Positions 8,191 through 17,593 of a stretch of 62,936 bases of DNA are shown here, piece after piece. Source of the DNA: Tenuifilum sp040752515 (lineage in GTDB: Bacteria > Bacteroidota > Bacteroidia > Bacteroidales > Tenuifilaceae); assembly GCA_040752515.1 (NCBI GenBank), contig JBFMGQ010000019.1, positions 1 through 62,936 on the forward strand. Reading direction: 5' to 3'. The notes below the pieces were generated by a model. It was not told where the DNA came from. It searched no databases and saw nothing but the letters and a program-made list of their open reading frames with translations. A program made the position numbers and the translations under genes. Within the stretch, counting starts at the first letter, position 1. Every line of letters begins with the position of its first letter.

Positions 8191-9468
8191 ATGCTTACCC
8201 TAAAGTTTATCAGAGAGAACACCGAGGAGGTTATCCGCCGGTTAGCAGTAAAACATTTTGATGGTTCTGTAATTATTGCCAAAATTATAGAACTGGACGA
8301 CAAGCGAAAGGCTATACAGCTGCAGCTTGATAGTAACCTGGCGGAGCAAAACAGGATAGCAAAGGAGATAGGAAAACTATTTGCCGAAGGCAAATCGACA
8401 GAAGCGAATGCCGCCAAGGCAAAATCGGCAGAACTAAAGGAGGCTTCCAAGACCCTGTCGCAAGAGCTTAAGGAAGTTGAAGAGGAGCAAACCAAACTCT
8501 TGCTCCAAGTTCCTAACCTTCCTCACGAATCGGTTCCACAAGGTGTGAGCGCAAGCGACAATGTAGTGGTGCGTTCCGGAGGTACTATACCAACCCTACA
8601 TGCCGAGGCATTACCTCATTGGGATTTGGCAAGCAAATACAACATCATCGATTTTGAACTTGGTGTTAAAATAACCGGGAGCGGATTCCCAGTATATAGG
8701 GGAAAAGGTGCAAAGCTACAACGAGCTTTAATCAACTTTTTCCTTGACTACAATACTGCCGCCGGTTACGAAGAGGTTGAACCCCCTCACATGGTTAACG
8801 AGGACTCAGCCTATGCAACAGGCCAACTTCCTGATAAGGATGGACAGATGTACCATGTAACCCTCGATGGATTTTACATGATACCTACAGCTGAGGTTCC
8901 TGTCACAAACATCTACCGTGATGTTATTTTGCATGCAGCCATGCTGCCTATAAAGTTAACCGCCTATACACCCTGCTTCCGTCGCGAGGCCGGTTCGTAC
9001 GGTAAGGATGTTCGTGGTTTAAACAGGCTACATCAATTCGATAAAGTTGAAATCGTTCAGATTCAACACCCCGACCGCTCATACGAAACCCTTGAGGAGA
9101 TGGTAAACCACGTTGAGGGTCTGCTCAAGAAGCTTGAACTCCCCTACCGTATTGTTAAGCTATGCGGAGGCGACATGAGCTTTACCTCAGCACTAACCTA
9201 CGATTTTGAAGTTTTTTCGGCAGCCCAGCACAAATGGCTTGAGGTTAGCTCTGTCTCGAACTTTGAATCGTTTCAAGCTAACCGCATGATGCTCCGCTTT
9301 AAGGAAGAGGGAGACAAGAAAACCCAACTGGCTCACACCCTCAACGGCAGCTCACTTGCCCTACCCCGAATAGTGGCAGCACTGCTCGAAAACAACCAAA
9401 CCCCACACGGAATTAAAATCCCGAAAGCCCTTCAACCCTATTGCGGTTTCGATAAAATCGATTTGTAA
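8191..9468 (+). CDS. serS: Seryl-tRNA synthetase
   Basis: Charges tRNA-Ser with serine. At 425 residues it shows the N-terminal coiled-coil tRNA-binding arm (about 30-105, rich in Lys/Glu/Leu) followed by the class II catalytic core. Motif 2 is seen at TPCFRREAG and motif 3 near the C-terminus at LNGSSLALPRIVAALLEN. It is followed 22 bases later by a strong terminator. It is transcribed separately from rplU-rpmA if the -7 box at 8121 is used. Confidence 0.97.
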   Translation: MLTLKFIRENTEEVIRRLAVKHFDGSVIIAKIIELDDKRKAIQLQLDSNLAEQNRIAKEIGKLFAEGKSTEANAAKAKSAELKEASKTLSQELKEVEEEQTKLLLQVPNLPHESVPQGVSASDNVVVRSGGTIPTLHAEALPHWDLASKYNIIDFELGVKITGSGFPVYRGKGAKLQRALINFFLDYNTAAGYEEVEPPHMVNEDSAYATGQLPDKDGQMYHVTLDGFYMIPTAEVPVTNIYRDVILHAAMLPIKLTAYTPCFRREAGSYGKDVRGLNRLHQFDKVEIVQIQHPDRSYETLEEMVNHVEGLLKKLELPYRIVKLCGGDMSFTSALTYDFEVFSAAQHKWLEVSSVSNFESFQANRMMLRFKEEGDKKTQLAHTLNGSSLALPRIVAALLENNQTPHGIKIPKALQPYCGFDKIDL

Positions 9469-9489
9469 TATTAAACAAGCAATAAAATT

Positions 9490-9525
9490 AATCCCCTTGA
9501 GAACCACTCCAAGGGGATTTTTGTT
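9490..9525 (+). terminator. Intrinsic terminator of serS
   Basis: AATCCCCTTG (9490-9499) pairs with CAAGGGGATT (9510-9519), 10-base loop, then a T-rich run. Confidence 0.85.
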
Positions 9526-9689
9526 TTAACGTAGTAATAAAGCAACATCCTATTAAAGCTAAGTTTATAATTAAAAGGCAACAAAAAAAGTTTGGCCTTA
9601 AATTTGTGTTAAATGGTTTTAAAAATAAATTTGAACAATAAAAATTACTCTTTCAAAACTGACAAAAGTTTAACCTAACACTAATAGCT

Positions 9690-11258
9690 ATGAGAGCCTT
9701 AACTAAGAAAACGGTGTTAAGCATTCTGCTTACATTTACTATTGCTGGGGTTTACGCACAAATGGAAGAACTTCCTAAGAGCGACTCAGCAGGTGTTACC
9801 GGCGGTGCCGTTATTGGAGCGGTTACTATCGATGGGAAAACCTATCAACAATTTGCGCTACGAACCGACATCCCCATTGGAAAGTTCGGTTTTGGTGTCG
9901 ATATTCAGCTGCTTTTTGACGAAAACGGACAAATTAGAAAGGATGAGTGGGATGAATGGCAGGACTATATCGATAAAATTTACTACATCCGCTTCGGGAA
10001 AAAGGACGATCCTTTTTATATCCGCCTAGGTGGTTTGGATTATACATATTTGGGGTATGCCAACATTGTAAACGGCTACTCCAACATGGTTCAATACCCC
10101 TCCCGTAGGCGTTACGGTGGTGAACTATCGTTCTGGATTCCAGCTGAGCGTTACAAGGGAATGCCGGTAGCCGGAGGTGAGTTCTTCTTTAACGACATGA
10201 AGGAACTATTTGTTGAATCGCCCCGCAACCCGGCAATGTTAGTGGGTAGCCGTATTTTTTACCGCCCACTTCGTTTCCTTGAATTAGGTATAACTGGTGT
10301 TGCCGATTTAAATGAGTACAACGCATTTGAAGATAGAGATGCCGATGGTATTCCCAATCTAATTGACCTTTACCCAAAGGATAAGAGCCTTGCCACCGAA
10401 ATGGATAAAATTTCTTTAACTGACTGGAATCACCTACTTAACGACCCATTCTGGGGAGCAACCCGAGATGAGGCATACCAAAAACTTCTGAGTCTTGGCC
10501 TGGTACCCGCCGATACCCTGAGGATGGAAAACCTATTCAACCTAAATAACCAAACCTCCAAAATGTATGCCTACAGCTTCGATATAGGCATTCCCATAGC
10601 CCGTAAGGAGAACTTCAAGTTTGATATCTATTCCCATATAACCCAGCTAAGGGGTCAGGATAGAACCTACGGTTGGGGTGTTGCCCTACCCGGTGTGAGA
10701 ATGATTTTGGGAACTGGCAATGTTCAAAATTTCCTGACCTTTAAGGCCGAATACCGCCGCTCATCGAAGGAGTTCCTGTTTGGTTACTTCAATAACACCT
10801 ATGAGCTGGAAAGAGCTCAGTTCATTGGCAGGGACAGTGTAATTACCAAACAGCAACGTTTAATCAGCATTCAACAGGAGCTTAACGGTATTTATGCTAG
10901 CGCCGAACTCAACATGTTTGGTTATATAGTTGGCTATGCAGGTTATCAGGATCTTATCGGAACCGATAAAGCCCACATGCGTTCGCTACATGGTGAACTT
11001 AGAATGGGCGAAACTCTTAAAAAGATGATACATTTTGCCGATTTGAAGGGTTACTACATTCAGAACAACGTTCAGGATTTCAGGCAGTGGAAAACCCCAA
11101 GTACCCTTATGGGATTCAACATTGGCTACAACTACAAGGGAGCAATTGTTGGCATTGATTACCGTTGGACATTCCAAGACCTGGACGGCAATGGAATGAT
11201 TAAAGGTAGCGATGAAACCATTAAAACAATTAGCTTTAGAACAGCCGTAACATTCTAA
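9690..11258 (+). CDS. Exported beta-rich protein with calcium-type motifs
   Basis: 522 residues with a signal peptide (1-23, ending VYAQ). The remainder is rich in alternating aromatic/polar strands and ends in a strand-like FRTAVTF, as in outer-membrane barrels. Two acidic loops look like EF-hand/thrombospondin type 3 calcium sites: DRDADGIPNLID about a third into the protein and DLDGNGMIKGSDE near the C-terminus. I do not recognise the family; surface barrel or cell-envelope structural protein are the likely options. It has a -7 box TAAATTTG at 9599-9606, a leader of about 80 bases and its own terminator, so it is probably monocistronic. Confidence 0.75.
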   Translation: MRALTKKTVLSILLTFTIAGVYAQMEELPKSDSAGVTGGAVIGAVTIDGKTYQQFALRTDIPIGKFGFGVDIQLLFDENGQIRKDEWDEWQDYIDKIYYIRFGKKDDPFYIRLGGLDYTYLGYANIVNGYSNMVQYPSRRRYGGELSFWIPAERYKGMPVAGGEFFFNDMKELFVESPRNPAMLVGSRIFYRPLRFLELGITGVADLNEYNAFEDRDADGIPNLIDLYPKDKSLATEMDKISLTDWNHLLNDPFWGATRDEAYQKLLSLGLVPADTLRMENLFNLNNQTSKMYAYSFDIGIPIARKENFKFDIYSHITQLRGQDRTYGWGVALPGVRMILGTGNVQNFLTFKAEYRRSSKEFLFGYFNNTYELERAQFIGRDSVITKQQRLISIQQELNGIYASAELNMFGYIVGYAGYQDLIGTDKAHMRSLHGELRMGETLKKMIHFADLKGYYIQNNVQDFRQWKTPSTLMGFNIGYNYKGAIVGIDYRWTFQDLDGNGMIKGSDETIKTISFRTAVTF

Positions 11259-11278
11259 ATCAATTGACTTGCTAGATG

Positions 11279-11304
11279 AAAGGGAGCCTAAAAGCTCCCT
11301 TTTT
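11279..11304. terminator. Shared terminator between converging genes
   Basis: AAAGGGAGC (11279-11287) pairs with GCTCCCTTT (11294-11302) and is followed by T-rich sequence. It mainly serves the exported protein on the plus strand and abuts the symporter stop on the minus strand. Confidence 0.8.
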
Positions 11305-12749
11305 CAGTTTTTTGGCTTTAAAAGATAAGTAGTTACTACCGCAACAAGTAACGTAAAGAAGAAATTCACCAGTTTTGAGGTAATAATCTTATCCATTCCA
11401 GAACTAATCCAAACAATTGTGAACATTAAACCTGAGACCATTGCTGCCAGAGCAGCCCTCCCATGAAATGACCTCCAGAAAAGGGTAAGCAAAATAACAA
11501 CCGAAAATGTACATCCAATTCCTGCCCAAACATAACCCACCAGGGTAAAAATGACCTTTTGAGGGGAGATATATGCTATTGCTAATGCAACAATGGCAAG
11601 CAATGCCGTAATAATGCGCGATTGACGTAAAACAAGCCTTTCATCATTTATTCGCCTAAAGGGTTTAACTATGTTCTCGCTCAGTTCAGTAGATGAAAGC
11701 ACAAGCAAGGAATCGGCTGTAGAAATCATGGCAGCAATAGCCCCCGTTATTAGAAGGGCAGCAAGGGCAGGAGGAAATACTTTCATGATTGTGGCCGGCA
11801 TTACATACTCCCTGTCGGAAAGGGTATTAGGACCAAATATTGCCAAACCAATCATTCCGAGTAGCATTGCCCCAATATACGCCACGATAGTCCATGAAAT
11901 ACCTACATTGCGCGCTAGCCTTGCCTGTTTAGTATCCTTAATAGCCATAAACCGCATGGTAAGCTGAGGCATACCACCTAAATACCCAAAAAACCAGCTG
12001 AATCCCCCAACCAGAAACATACCTGCTGCAGCACCTTTTAAACCATTGAAAACCGATGCATGGGTTGGACTGGCACTTTCCAGTGCATGTACTATTGAGT
12101 TAGAGTAAACATCAGGGTGATTTGCCAAGTAGAAAAAGCCTACAATTGGGCCAACAGTCAAGGTGAAAATCATCACTAAAGCTTGAACAACATCGGTATA
12201 AACAACACTTTGAAAGCCACCGTACATGGTGTAGGGTATTATTACAAGGGCAGTTATTAACATACCCCACTGAGGCTTAATACCAAACATGGTATCCAAG
12301 GTTTTACCACCGCCAAGGAACTGCGCACCAACGTAGAGGAAGAAAAAGAAGACAATAGTAGTGCTGCTTACCAAACGAATCCATTTGGCAACCTCACCAT
12401 GCCGGGCAGCAAGGTAATCGGAAAAAGTATTAGCCGAATACTTTTCGGCCTCATCGCGCAAGCGCCAAGCCAAAATCCACCAAGCCGTAACAATACCCAC
12501 TACACACCCAATGGCAGTCCATATCTCAGCTATGCCCATGGCATATGCAGCACCCGGCAAGCCTAAAAGTGCCCACGATGACTCCCCGGTTGCCCTTTCG
12601 GATAGTGCCGCAACCCATCCCGGCAGGTTACGTCCGGCTATGGCATAATCGGTATTGTTCTTGACCTTGCGTCCTTGATAAATACCCCACCCTATTATAA
12701 ATATTAAGTAACCGATAGTTACAAGAGCAAGTTGAATATTTTCAGACAT
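11304..12749 (-). CDS. Sodium:solute symporter, PutP-like
   Basis: Inner-membrane SSS-family transporter, about 13 helices, importing a solute with sodium. The segments GESSWALLGLPGAAYA and YTDVVQALVM match the proline symporter PutP, and the NxxD/GGF pattern YGGFQSVVYTDV is typical of the family; the substrate (proline or another amino acid) is inferred. From ATG 12749 it has 481 residues, the normal length; the frame opens at 12839 and an alternative ATG at 12767 is preceded by GGGGA. It is divergent from the radical SAM gene, with 117 bases between starts. Confidence 0.87.
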   Translation of the reverse strand: MSENIQLALVTIGYLIFIIGWGIYQGRKVKNNTDYAIAGRNLPGWVAALSERATGESSWALLGLPGAAYAMGIAEIWTAIGCVVGIVTAWWILAWRLRDEAEKYSANTFSDYLAARHGEVAKWIRLVSSTTIVFFFFLYVGAQFLGGGKTLDTMFGIKPQWGMLITALVIIPYTMYGGFQSVVYTDVVQALVMIFTLTVGPIVGFFYLANHPDVYSNSIVHALESASPTHASVFNGLKGAAAGMFLVGGFSWFFGYLGGMPQLTMRFMAIKDTKQARLARNVGISWTIVAYIGAMLLGMIGLAIFGPNTLSDREYVMPATIMKVFPPALAALLITGAIAAMISTADSLLVLSSTELSENIVKPFRRINDERLVLRQSRIITALLAIVALAIAYISPQKVIFTLVGYVWAGIGCTFSVVILLTLFWRSFHGRAALAAMVSGLMFTIVWISSGMDKIITSKLVNFFFTLLVAVVTTYLLKPKN

Positions 12750-12866
12750 AGGACATGATTTAATCATTATCCCCATAAAAATATTAAACGTAACCCTAAA
12801 TTCCAATCGTCGTTGTTGATTTTCACTTTGAAAAATCACTAACTTGTGATAATAAAATGATTTGGC

Positions 12867-13877
12867 ATGGAAGCATTACACTTCAATACGCTTGAAAACC
12901 AAACGGTACAATGTGTATTGTGTCCCCATGAATGCAAGCTGAAGCCCGGGATAAAAGGCATTTGTAAAACCCGTTACAACGAAAACGGACAGATGAAACT
13001 TATTGGCACTGGAATCATAGCATCATCGGGTCTAGACCCTATTGAGAAGAAGCCTCTCTACCACTTTTATCCCGGAAGCAAAATATACTCAATTGGCGGC
13101 TATGGCTGCAACCTAAAATGCTCTTACTGCCAGAATTACGAAATATCGCAATACGTACCGGATGCAATTAGCCGACTAAGAGAAAATCTGCCTGAAAACA
13201 TTGTTGATAAGGCTTTGTTCTTACCCCAAAATATTGGCATTGCATACACCTACAATGAACCAACCGTTTTCTTTGAACTTATGCTTGCAACGGCTAAAAT
13301 TGCCAAAGAAAAAAACTTGAAAAATGTGATGGTATCGAACGGATACATTAACCCTAAGCCTTTACTTGAACTTTTGGCGGTGATTGATGCTTTTAATATC
13401 GATTTGAAAGCCTTTACCAATGAGTTTTATAAAACTCAAACAGGTGGGCAGTTAGCCCCTGTTCTCAACAACCTAAAAACGATTAAAAGCAATGGAAATC
13501 ACTTGGAGATCGCGTTTCTTGTTATACCCAAACTTAACGATTCAACCGATGAGGCAATTGAAATGTTTAGGTGGATAAATGAAAATCTTGGCGATGACAC
13601 GCCCTTACATATTAACAGGTATTATCCGGCATACAAGATGAGCGAACCCCCTACTCCCCCCGAAAAACTAAATGAACTCAGAGAGCACGCAATGAAATAC
13701 TTAAGGTTTGTTTACATTGGAAATTTACACAACTCCGAAATCGGTTCAAAAACAATATGCCCCTCATGCAATAGCATAGTCATAGAGAGGCAGGGCTATA
13801 GTACCTCCATCAAAATGTTAGATAGCAAGGGCTACTGCAAGATTTGTGGGTATGGACCTATTGTGGTAATGGGTTAA
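12867..13877 (+). CDS. amrS: AmmeMemoRadiSam system radical SAM enzyme
   Basis: Radical SAM protein of the AmrS type. The N-terminal CVLCPHEC (16-23) and C33 form an extra cysteine set; the SAM cluster is CNLKCSYC (C81, C85, C88), preceded by PLYHFYPG. A C-terminal zinc-ribbon-like CPSC...CKIC (about 300-328) is present. In genomes with the full system it sits beside AMMECR1 and MEMO proteins; neither is found in this window, so it may work with partners elsewhere. Its substrate is not established. The stop codon overlaps that of the nitroreductase on the other strand. Confidence 0.88.
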   Translation: MEALHFNTLENQTVQCVLCPHECKLKPGIKGICKTRYNENGQMKLIGTGIIASSGLDPIEKKPLYHFYPGSKIYSIGGYGCNLKCSYCQNYEISQYVPDAISRLRENLPENIVDKALFLPQNIGIAYTYNEPTVFFELMLATAKIAKEKNLKNVMVSNGYINPKPLLELLAVIDAFNIDLKAFTNEFYKTQTGGQLAPVLNNLKTIKSNGNHLEIAFLVIPKLNDSTDEAIEMFRWINENLGDDTPLHINRYYPAYKMSEPPTPPEKLNELREHAMKYLRFVYIGNLHNSEIGSKTICPSCNSIVIERQGYSTSIKMLDSKGYCKICGYGPIVVMG

Positions 13878-14446
13878 CCACGCCAAATCAATTCTTTAAG
13901 TTTACGCTTTGGGACATGGTGCACTTGGTTTGAATCGCGCCAGTATATCACGCTACCGGATTCGTCCATATCATCAATTACCACCTTTTCAACTGGAACA
14001 CCAAGGGCAACGACTAAGGCAACCTTAATAAAATCGGGAAGATTTAACAAATTGTGCAGCTGCTCTTTCTTTACCGATGCTATAATACAGCCACCTAACC
14101 CTTTTTCAACAGCTCCCAGAAGTATGGTTTGCGCCATTATACCTTGATCCCACTGCGAAGATGATGAGAGCCTCTGGTCCTCAAGTATTATAATATACGC
14201 CGATGGTCTTTCCCCGTCGACAGGACCATTCCAATCCTTAAGGTATCCTGCCCAAGCCAAATTTGGGATAATTTGGTTGCACTGTTCTGGTGTGTTAATG
14301 AGAGCAAACTTTAAGGGTTGCAGGTTCCGCCCGGATGGGCAAAACCTGCAAAGTTCAACCAATTCCTCAAGCAGTTCCAAATCGATTTTTTTGCTTTGAT
14401 CAAATCGGCGGTAACTGCGATTACGAATAACTAAATCCCTAAGCAT
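13874..14446 (-). CDS. Nitroreductase family protein
   Basis: FMN-dependent NAD(P)H oxidoreductase fold, 190 residues from ATG 14446. The N-terminal RNRSYRRFD and the CPSGRNLQPLKF flavin-binding stretch are typical, and a GLGGCIIAS loop follows. Substrate unknown; such enzymes often act on quinones, nitro compounds or flavins in redox defence. The start lies 2 bases past the Fe-SOD stop codon, so translation is probably coupled and it is the last gene of the phosphatase-SOD-nitroreductase operon. The longer frame, opening at 14488, would overlap the SOD. Confidence 0.86.
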   Translation of the reverse strand: MLRDLVIRNRSYRRFDQSKKIDLELLEELVELCRFCPSGRNLQPLKFALINTPEQCNQIIPNLAWAGYLKDWNGPVDGERPSAYIIILEDQRLSSSSQWDQGIMAQTILLGAVEKGLGGCIIASVKKEQLHNLLNLPDFIKVALVVALGVPVEKVVIDDMDESGSVIYWRDSNQVHHVPKRKLKELIWRG

Positions 14447-14448
14447 CG

Positions 14449-15036
14449 CTACTTTAAAAGCATGTAACGTTTCTCTATTACACCCCAATCAAGAATTTTC
14501 CAGAAAGCCTGAACATAATCGGCTCGGCGATTCTGATAATCGAGATAGTAAGCATGCTCCCAAACATCGCAGGTTAGTAAGGGCTTTTGCCCTTTGCGCA
14601 ATGGATTACCAGCATTAGGCTCCTGGGTGATGGCCAGCTTACCATTAGTATCTACTACAAGCCATGCCCAACCGGAACCAAAAAGGGTAACAGCGGCATT
14701 GGTAAATTTGCTGATAAACTCATCGAACGTACCAAAAGATGCTTCTATTGCTTTTAGAAGTTCACCTTCTGGCTTTTGTTTTGGGCTTGGGCTAAACGCC
14801 TCGAAGTAGAAAGTGTGATTCCAAACCTGTGCCCCGTTATTGAAAATACCACCCTCGGCCTCCATGATAATTTGTTCAAGGCTAGCATTCTCGAACTTAG
14901 TACCAGGAATTAAGTTATTCAGGTTATTAACGTAAGTCTGGTGGTGCTTCCCATAATGGAACTCAAAGGTTTTCTCTGATATTGCTGCGCTTAATGCATC
15001 CTGTGCATAGTGCAGCTTAGGAAGTTCGTGTTTCAT
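14449..15036 (-). CDS. sodB: Superoxide dismutase, Fe-type signature
   Basis: Converts superoxide to oxygen and hydrogen peroxide. Metal ligands are H27 (FHYGKHH), H74 (VWNHTF), D157 and H161 (DVWEH). The second-sphere glutamine sits at Q70 in NNGAQVWNHTF, the position typical of Fe-SOD, while the Mn-type glutamine position near 142 is not Gln (EPNAGNPL). 195 residues, full length, with no signal peptide, hence cytosolic. It begins 11 bases after the stop of the phosphatase gene and is followed by the nitroreductase, forming one operon. Confidence 0.95.
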   Translation of the reverse strand: MKHELPKLHYAQDALSAAISEKTFEFHYGKHHQTYVNNLNNLIPGTKFENASLEQIIMEAEGGIFNNGAQVWNHTFYFEAFSPSPKQKPEGELLKAIEASFGTFDEFISKFTNAAVTLFGSGWAWLVVDTNGKLAITQEPNAGNPLRKGQKPLLTCDVWEHAYYLDYQNRRADYVQAFWKILDWGVIEKRYMLLK

Positions 15037-15047
15037 ATGCTATTGAT

Positions 15048-17492
15048 TTAAAATGGTTTAACTGCCATAATAAGAATATCGTCGGTTTGGACTTCCTCCA
15101 CCCCTCTCCATTTTTCAAGGGTTTGATATAACACCCTTTTCTGCTCGTAAAGTGGAAGGTGTTTCATGTTCAAAACAAGATTTCGGAATGCTTGATAACC
15201 ATATTTTTTGCTTGGTTTACCCCCGCCAAACTGGTCGGTGAATCCGTCAGTGAAAAGGTAAACCGTATCGTTGGGTTCAAGTTTTATGGACAGTTCATTA
15301 AAACGCTCCATTCTTTCGTAATAAGCAATGGGCATCCTATCGGGGCGGAATTCAATAAGGCCTTCGTCTATTTGTACAATCCGCTCATTGTTGCTGGGCA
15401 CATAGGAGGTTGTGCTAATAATAATTGGCATGTTTGCCCCTGCAAAGGTAAGAATATGGGACTCCCTGTCGAATGTGCAGAATGCAACGTCCATTCCATC
15501 GTGGCTATCATCCTCGTGACCACCCTGTCTCAAGGCTGAAATAATGTTATCGCGAAGTTTACCAAGTAAAAGACCTGGGGATGAGGTTGGAGTATTTGCA
15601 ACCAGGTCGTTAAGCATTGATATACCAAGCATGCTCATAAAACCACCAGGAACGCCATGGCCGGTACAATCGGCTACGGCAAAGCCCACTTTACCAGAAC
15701 AATTACCAACCCAGTAAAAATCGCCACCAACCGTTTCCTTGGGTAAGTAAAAAACAAAAAAATCTCTGAAATATTGGCTTAGCAGGGTATCGGTGGGAAA
15801 AACAGCCTGCTGAATCTTTCGGGCATACTCAATGGATTCGCCCAAATCGGTTAACATATTAATTATCCTGTCGCGTTGGTAAATAACCAAATTCCTTTGT
15901 TGTTCTAACTCATCGCGTTGTTCCTGAAGTTCCCTCTGTTTAATATCAACCGAAACCCGTTGGTTTTCTACCTCAAACAAAGCTTGCTTACGTTTATACA
16001 TGGTATAAAGTAATCCAATAAACAAGCCTAACAATAAAACAAAGGCTATTGCGACAATAATAAGCATGCGGGTACGACTCCTCTTCTGGCTATCAACCAA
16101 ACTTAGCTGCTCATTAAATCTATCAAGATGCTGACGAACAATATTCTCGTATTCGACCTGCAGCTGAGCAGCAAGAATTTGTTTCATTTTTTCAGTTCCT
16201 GCAATCGAATCCTTTACAACATTATACCTCTCATAATTTTGTAGAGCTGCCTGGCAATTATTTCTTGCCAGGTTAAACTGATATAGTGCTTTATACGATT
16301 GAGCAACCATATCCATCATCCCATGTTTCTTGGCCTGAACTAAAACCTCATCGATCAAAGCGAACGCTTTAAGGGCATTGCCCATCTCAAAAAGCAAAAG
16401 GGCATAATCGTACTTTGATTCAATTACTCCACGAGGTTCTTGGAGACTGGTGTAGTCGTCGATTGCCTTTGTAAGATAAAGTTGAGCTTTATCATACATT
16501 TTTATCTTCATGTAGGCTTCGCCAAGAAACCTATTGATATTAGCTACCCCACCCCTATCGTGCATAACTTGCTTAAGAGCAAGTGCGTTTTCAAAGTAAA
16601 GTAAAGCACTATCGATTTGTCCCAGAAGAAGGTAAACCGAACCAATATTCATCAACGAGTTGGAAGTTCCACGCTTATCGTTTATTTCGATTTTAATTTT
16701 CCATGATTTCCTCAGATAATCGAGTGCTTTATCGTACTGCGCCACATCACGAAAGATCAAGCCAATATTATTTAAGAGAAATGCTTCACCTTGTCGATCC
16801 TTGATTTCAACCCTTAGGGGTAAAGCTTTAAAGAAGAAATCGAGAGCTGTGGAATAAGCCCCCTGCTCCCAAAATAGAATTCCCATACTATTATAAACGG
16901 AGGCAATACCGGCCTTATCGTTAATCTTTTCGCGAATGGCCAAAGAGTTAGAGTAATGTTCAAGTGCCTTACCATAATTACCAATCTGAGCACTTACCAT
17001 ACCCAATCCATAATTAGCTTCGGCTAAGCCGCTTGAATCGTTTATTGCCTGTGCCTTGTCCAGCGCCAAATTGTAGTAATACAGCGAACTATCGTTTACA
17101 TCGGTGCGTCGGTAAAATATGCCTAAACGATTTAAAACCTTAATCAACGCTTTTTGATTATTGAGTATGCTAAAATCCGTTTTAGCTTTTTTAAGCCAAT
17201 AAAAAGCAGAATCAATAGGGGTGATCTCGAAACTAATTATTCCTAAATAGTACTCAGCCCATGCACGTGCTGCTGTATAGTCAACTGCATCGGCATCGGC
17301 GTACACTTTTAAAGCAATTTTCTTTGCAGCGCTGAACTCTCTGACCTCGACAAGTGATTTAACTGTAGCAAGCTGCGTGTTTATTTGAATAGTATCAACC
17401 TTTGATTTTTGCCCTTTGACTAAAATCGGCAAAAAAATTGTTAATAAACAGGTTAAGAATAGGCTGTTTGTATGGTTTTTTAATAAAAGCAT
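15048..17492 (-). CDS. TPR-containing SpoIIE-type serine phosphatase
   Basis: 814 residues. A signal peptide (1-28) is followed by TPR repeats (about 60-430), a transmembrane helix (475-498), a coiled-coil (500-560) and a PP2C/SpoIIE phosphatase domain (about 560-814) with VGGDFYW (588-594), VADCTGHGVPG (606-616) and DGFTDQFG near the end. The TPR part is periplasmic and the phosphatase cytosolic, so an outside signal probably controls phosphatase activity. Such enzymes usually act in partner-switching on anti-sigma-antagonist phosphoproteins; no such partner is in the window. It heads an operon with sodB and the nitroreductase. The intergenic space to the Mn-SOD contains that gene's terminator. 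Confidence 0.9.
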   Translation of the reverse strand: MLLLKNHTNSLFLTCLLTIFLPILVKGQKSKVDTIQINTQLATVKSLVEVREFSAAKKIALKVYADADAVDYTAARAWAEYYLGIISFEITPIDSAFYWLKKAKTDFSILNNQKALIKVLNRLGIFYRRTDVNDSSLYYYNLALDKAQAINDSSGLAEANYGLGMVSAQIGNYGKALEHYSNSLAIREKINDKAGIASVYNSMGILFWEQGAYSTALDFFFKALPLRVEIKDRQGEAFLLNNIGLIFRDVAQYDKALDYLRKSWKIKIEINDKRGTSNSLMNIGSVYLLLGQIDSALLYFENALALKQVMHDRGGVANINRFLGEAYMKIKMYDKAQLYLTKAIDDYTSLQEPRGVIESKYDYALLLFEMGNALKAFALIDEVLVQAKKHGMMDMVAQSYKALYQFNLARNNCQAALQNYERYNVVKDSIAGTEKMKQILAAQLQVEYENIVRQHLDRFNEQLSLVDSQKRSRTRMLIIVAIAFVLLLGLFIGLLYTMYKRKQALFEVENQRVSVDIKQRELQEQRDELEQQRNLVIYQRDRIINMLTDLGESIEYARKIQQAVFPTDTLLSQYFRDFFVFYLPKETVGGDFYWVGNCSGKVGFAVADCTGHGVPGGFMSMLGISMLNDLVANTPTSSPGLLLGKLRDNIISALRQGGHEDDSHDGMDVAFCTFDRESHILTFAGANMPIIISTTSYVPSNNERIVQIDEGLIEFRPDRMPIAYYERMERFNELSIKLEPNDTVYLFTDGFTDQFGGGKPSKKYGYQAFRNLVLNMKHLPLYEQKRVLYQTLEKWRGVEEVQTDDILIMAVKPF

Positions 17493-17520
17493 ATCTAAAA
17501 GATTAACCCAATAAAATTAC

Positions 17521-17550
17521 AAAAAAAAGCGACCGGTAAAACCGGTCGCT
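17521..17550 (-). terminator. Intrinsic terminator of the Mn-SOD gene
   Basis: On the minus strand AGCGACCGGT pairs with its exact inverse (17528-17537 with 17541-17550), a 3-base loop, followed by eight U. A strong, textbook terminator 44 bases past the stop. Confidence 0.92.
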
Positions 17551-17593
17551 CAACCAAAAACATAAACCAAACCAAACTTAAACCAATACTAAA

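Noticed and set aside
12867..13877. Pyruvate formate-lyase activating enzyme
   Set aside because: The CxxxCxxC cluster is similar, but the extra N-terminal cysteines and PLYHFYPG motif match AmrS, and no pfl gene is near.
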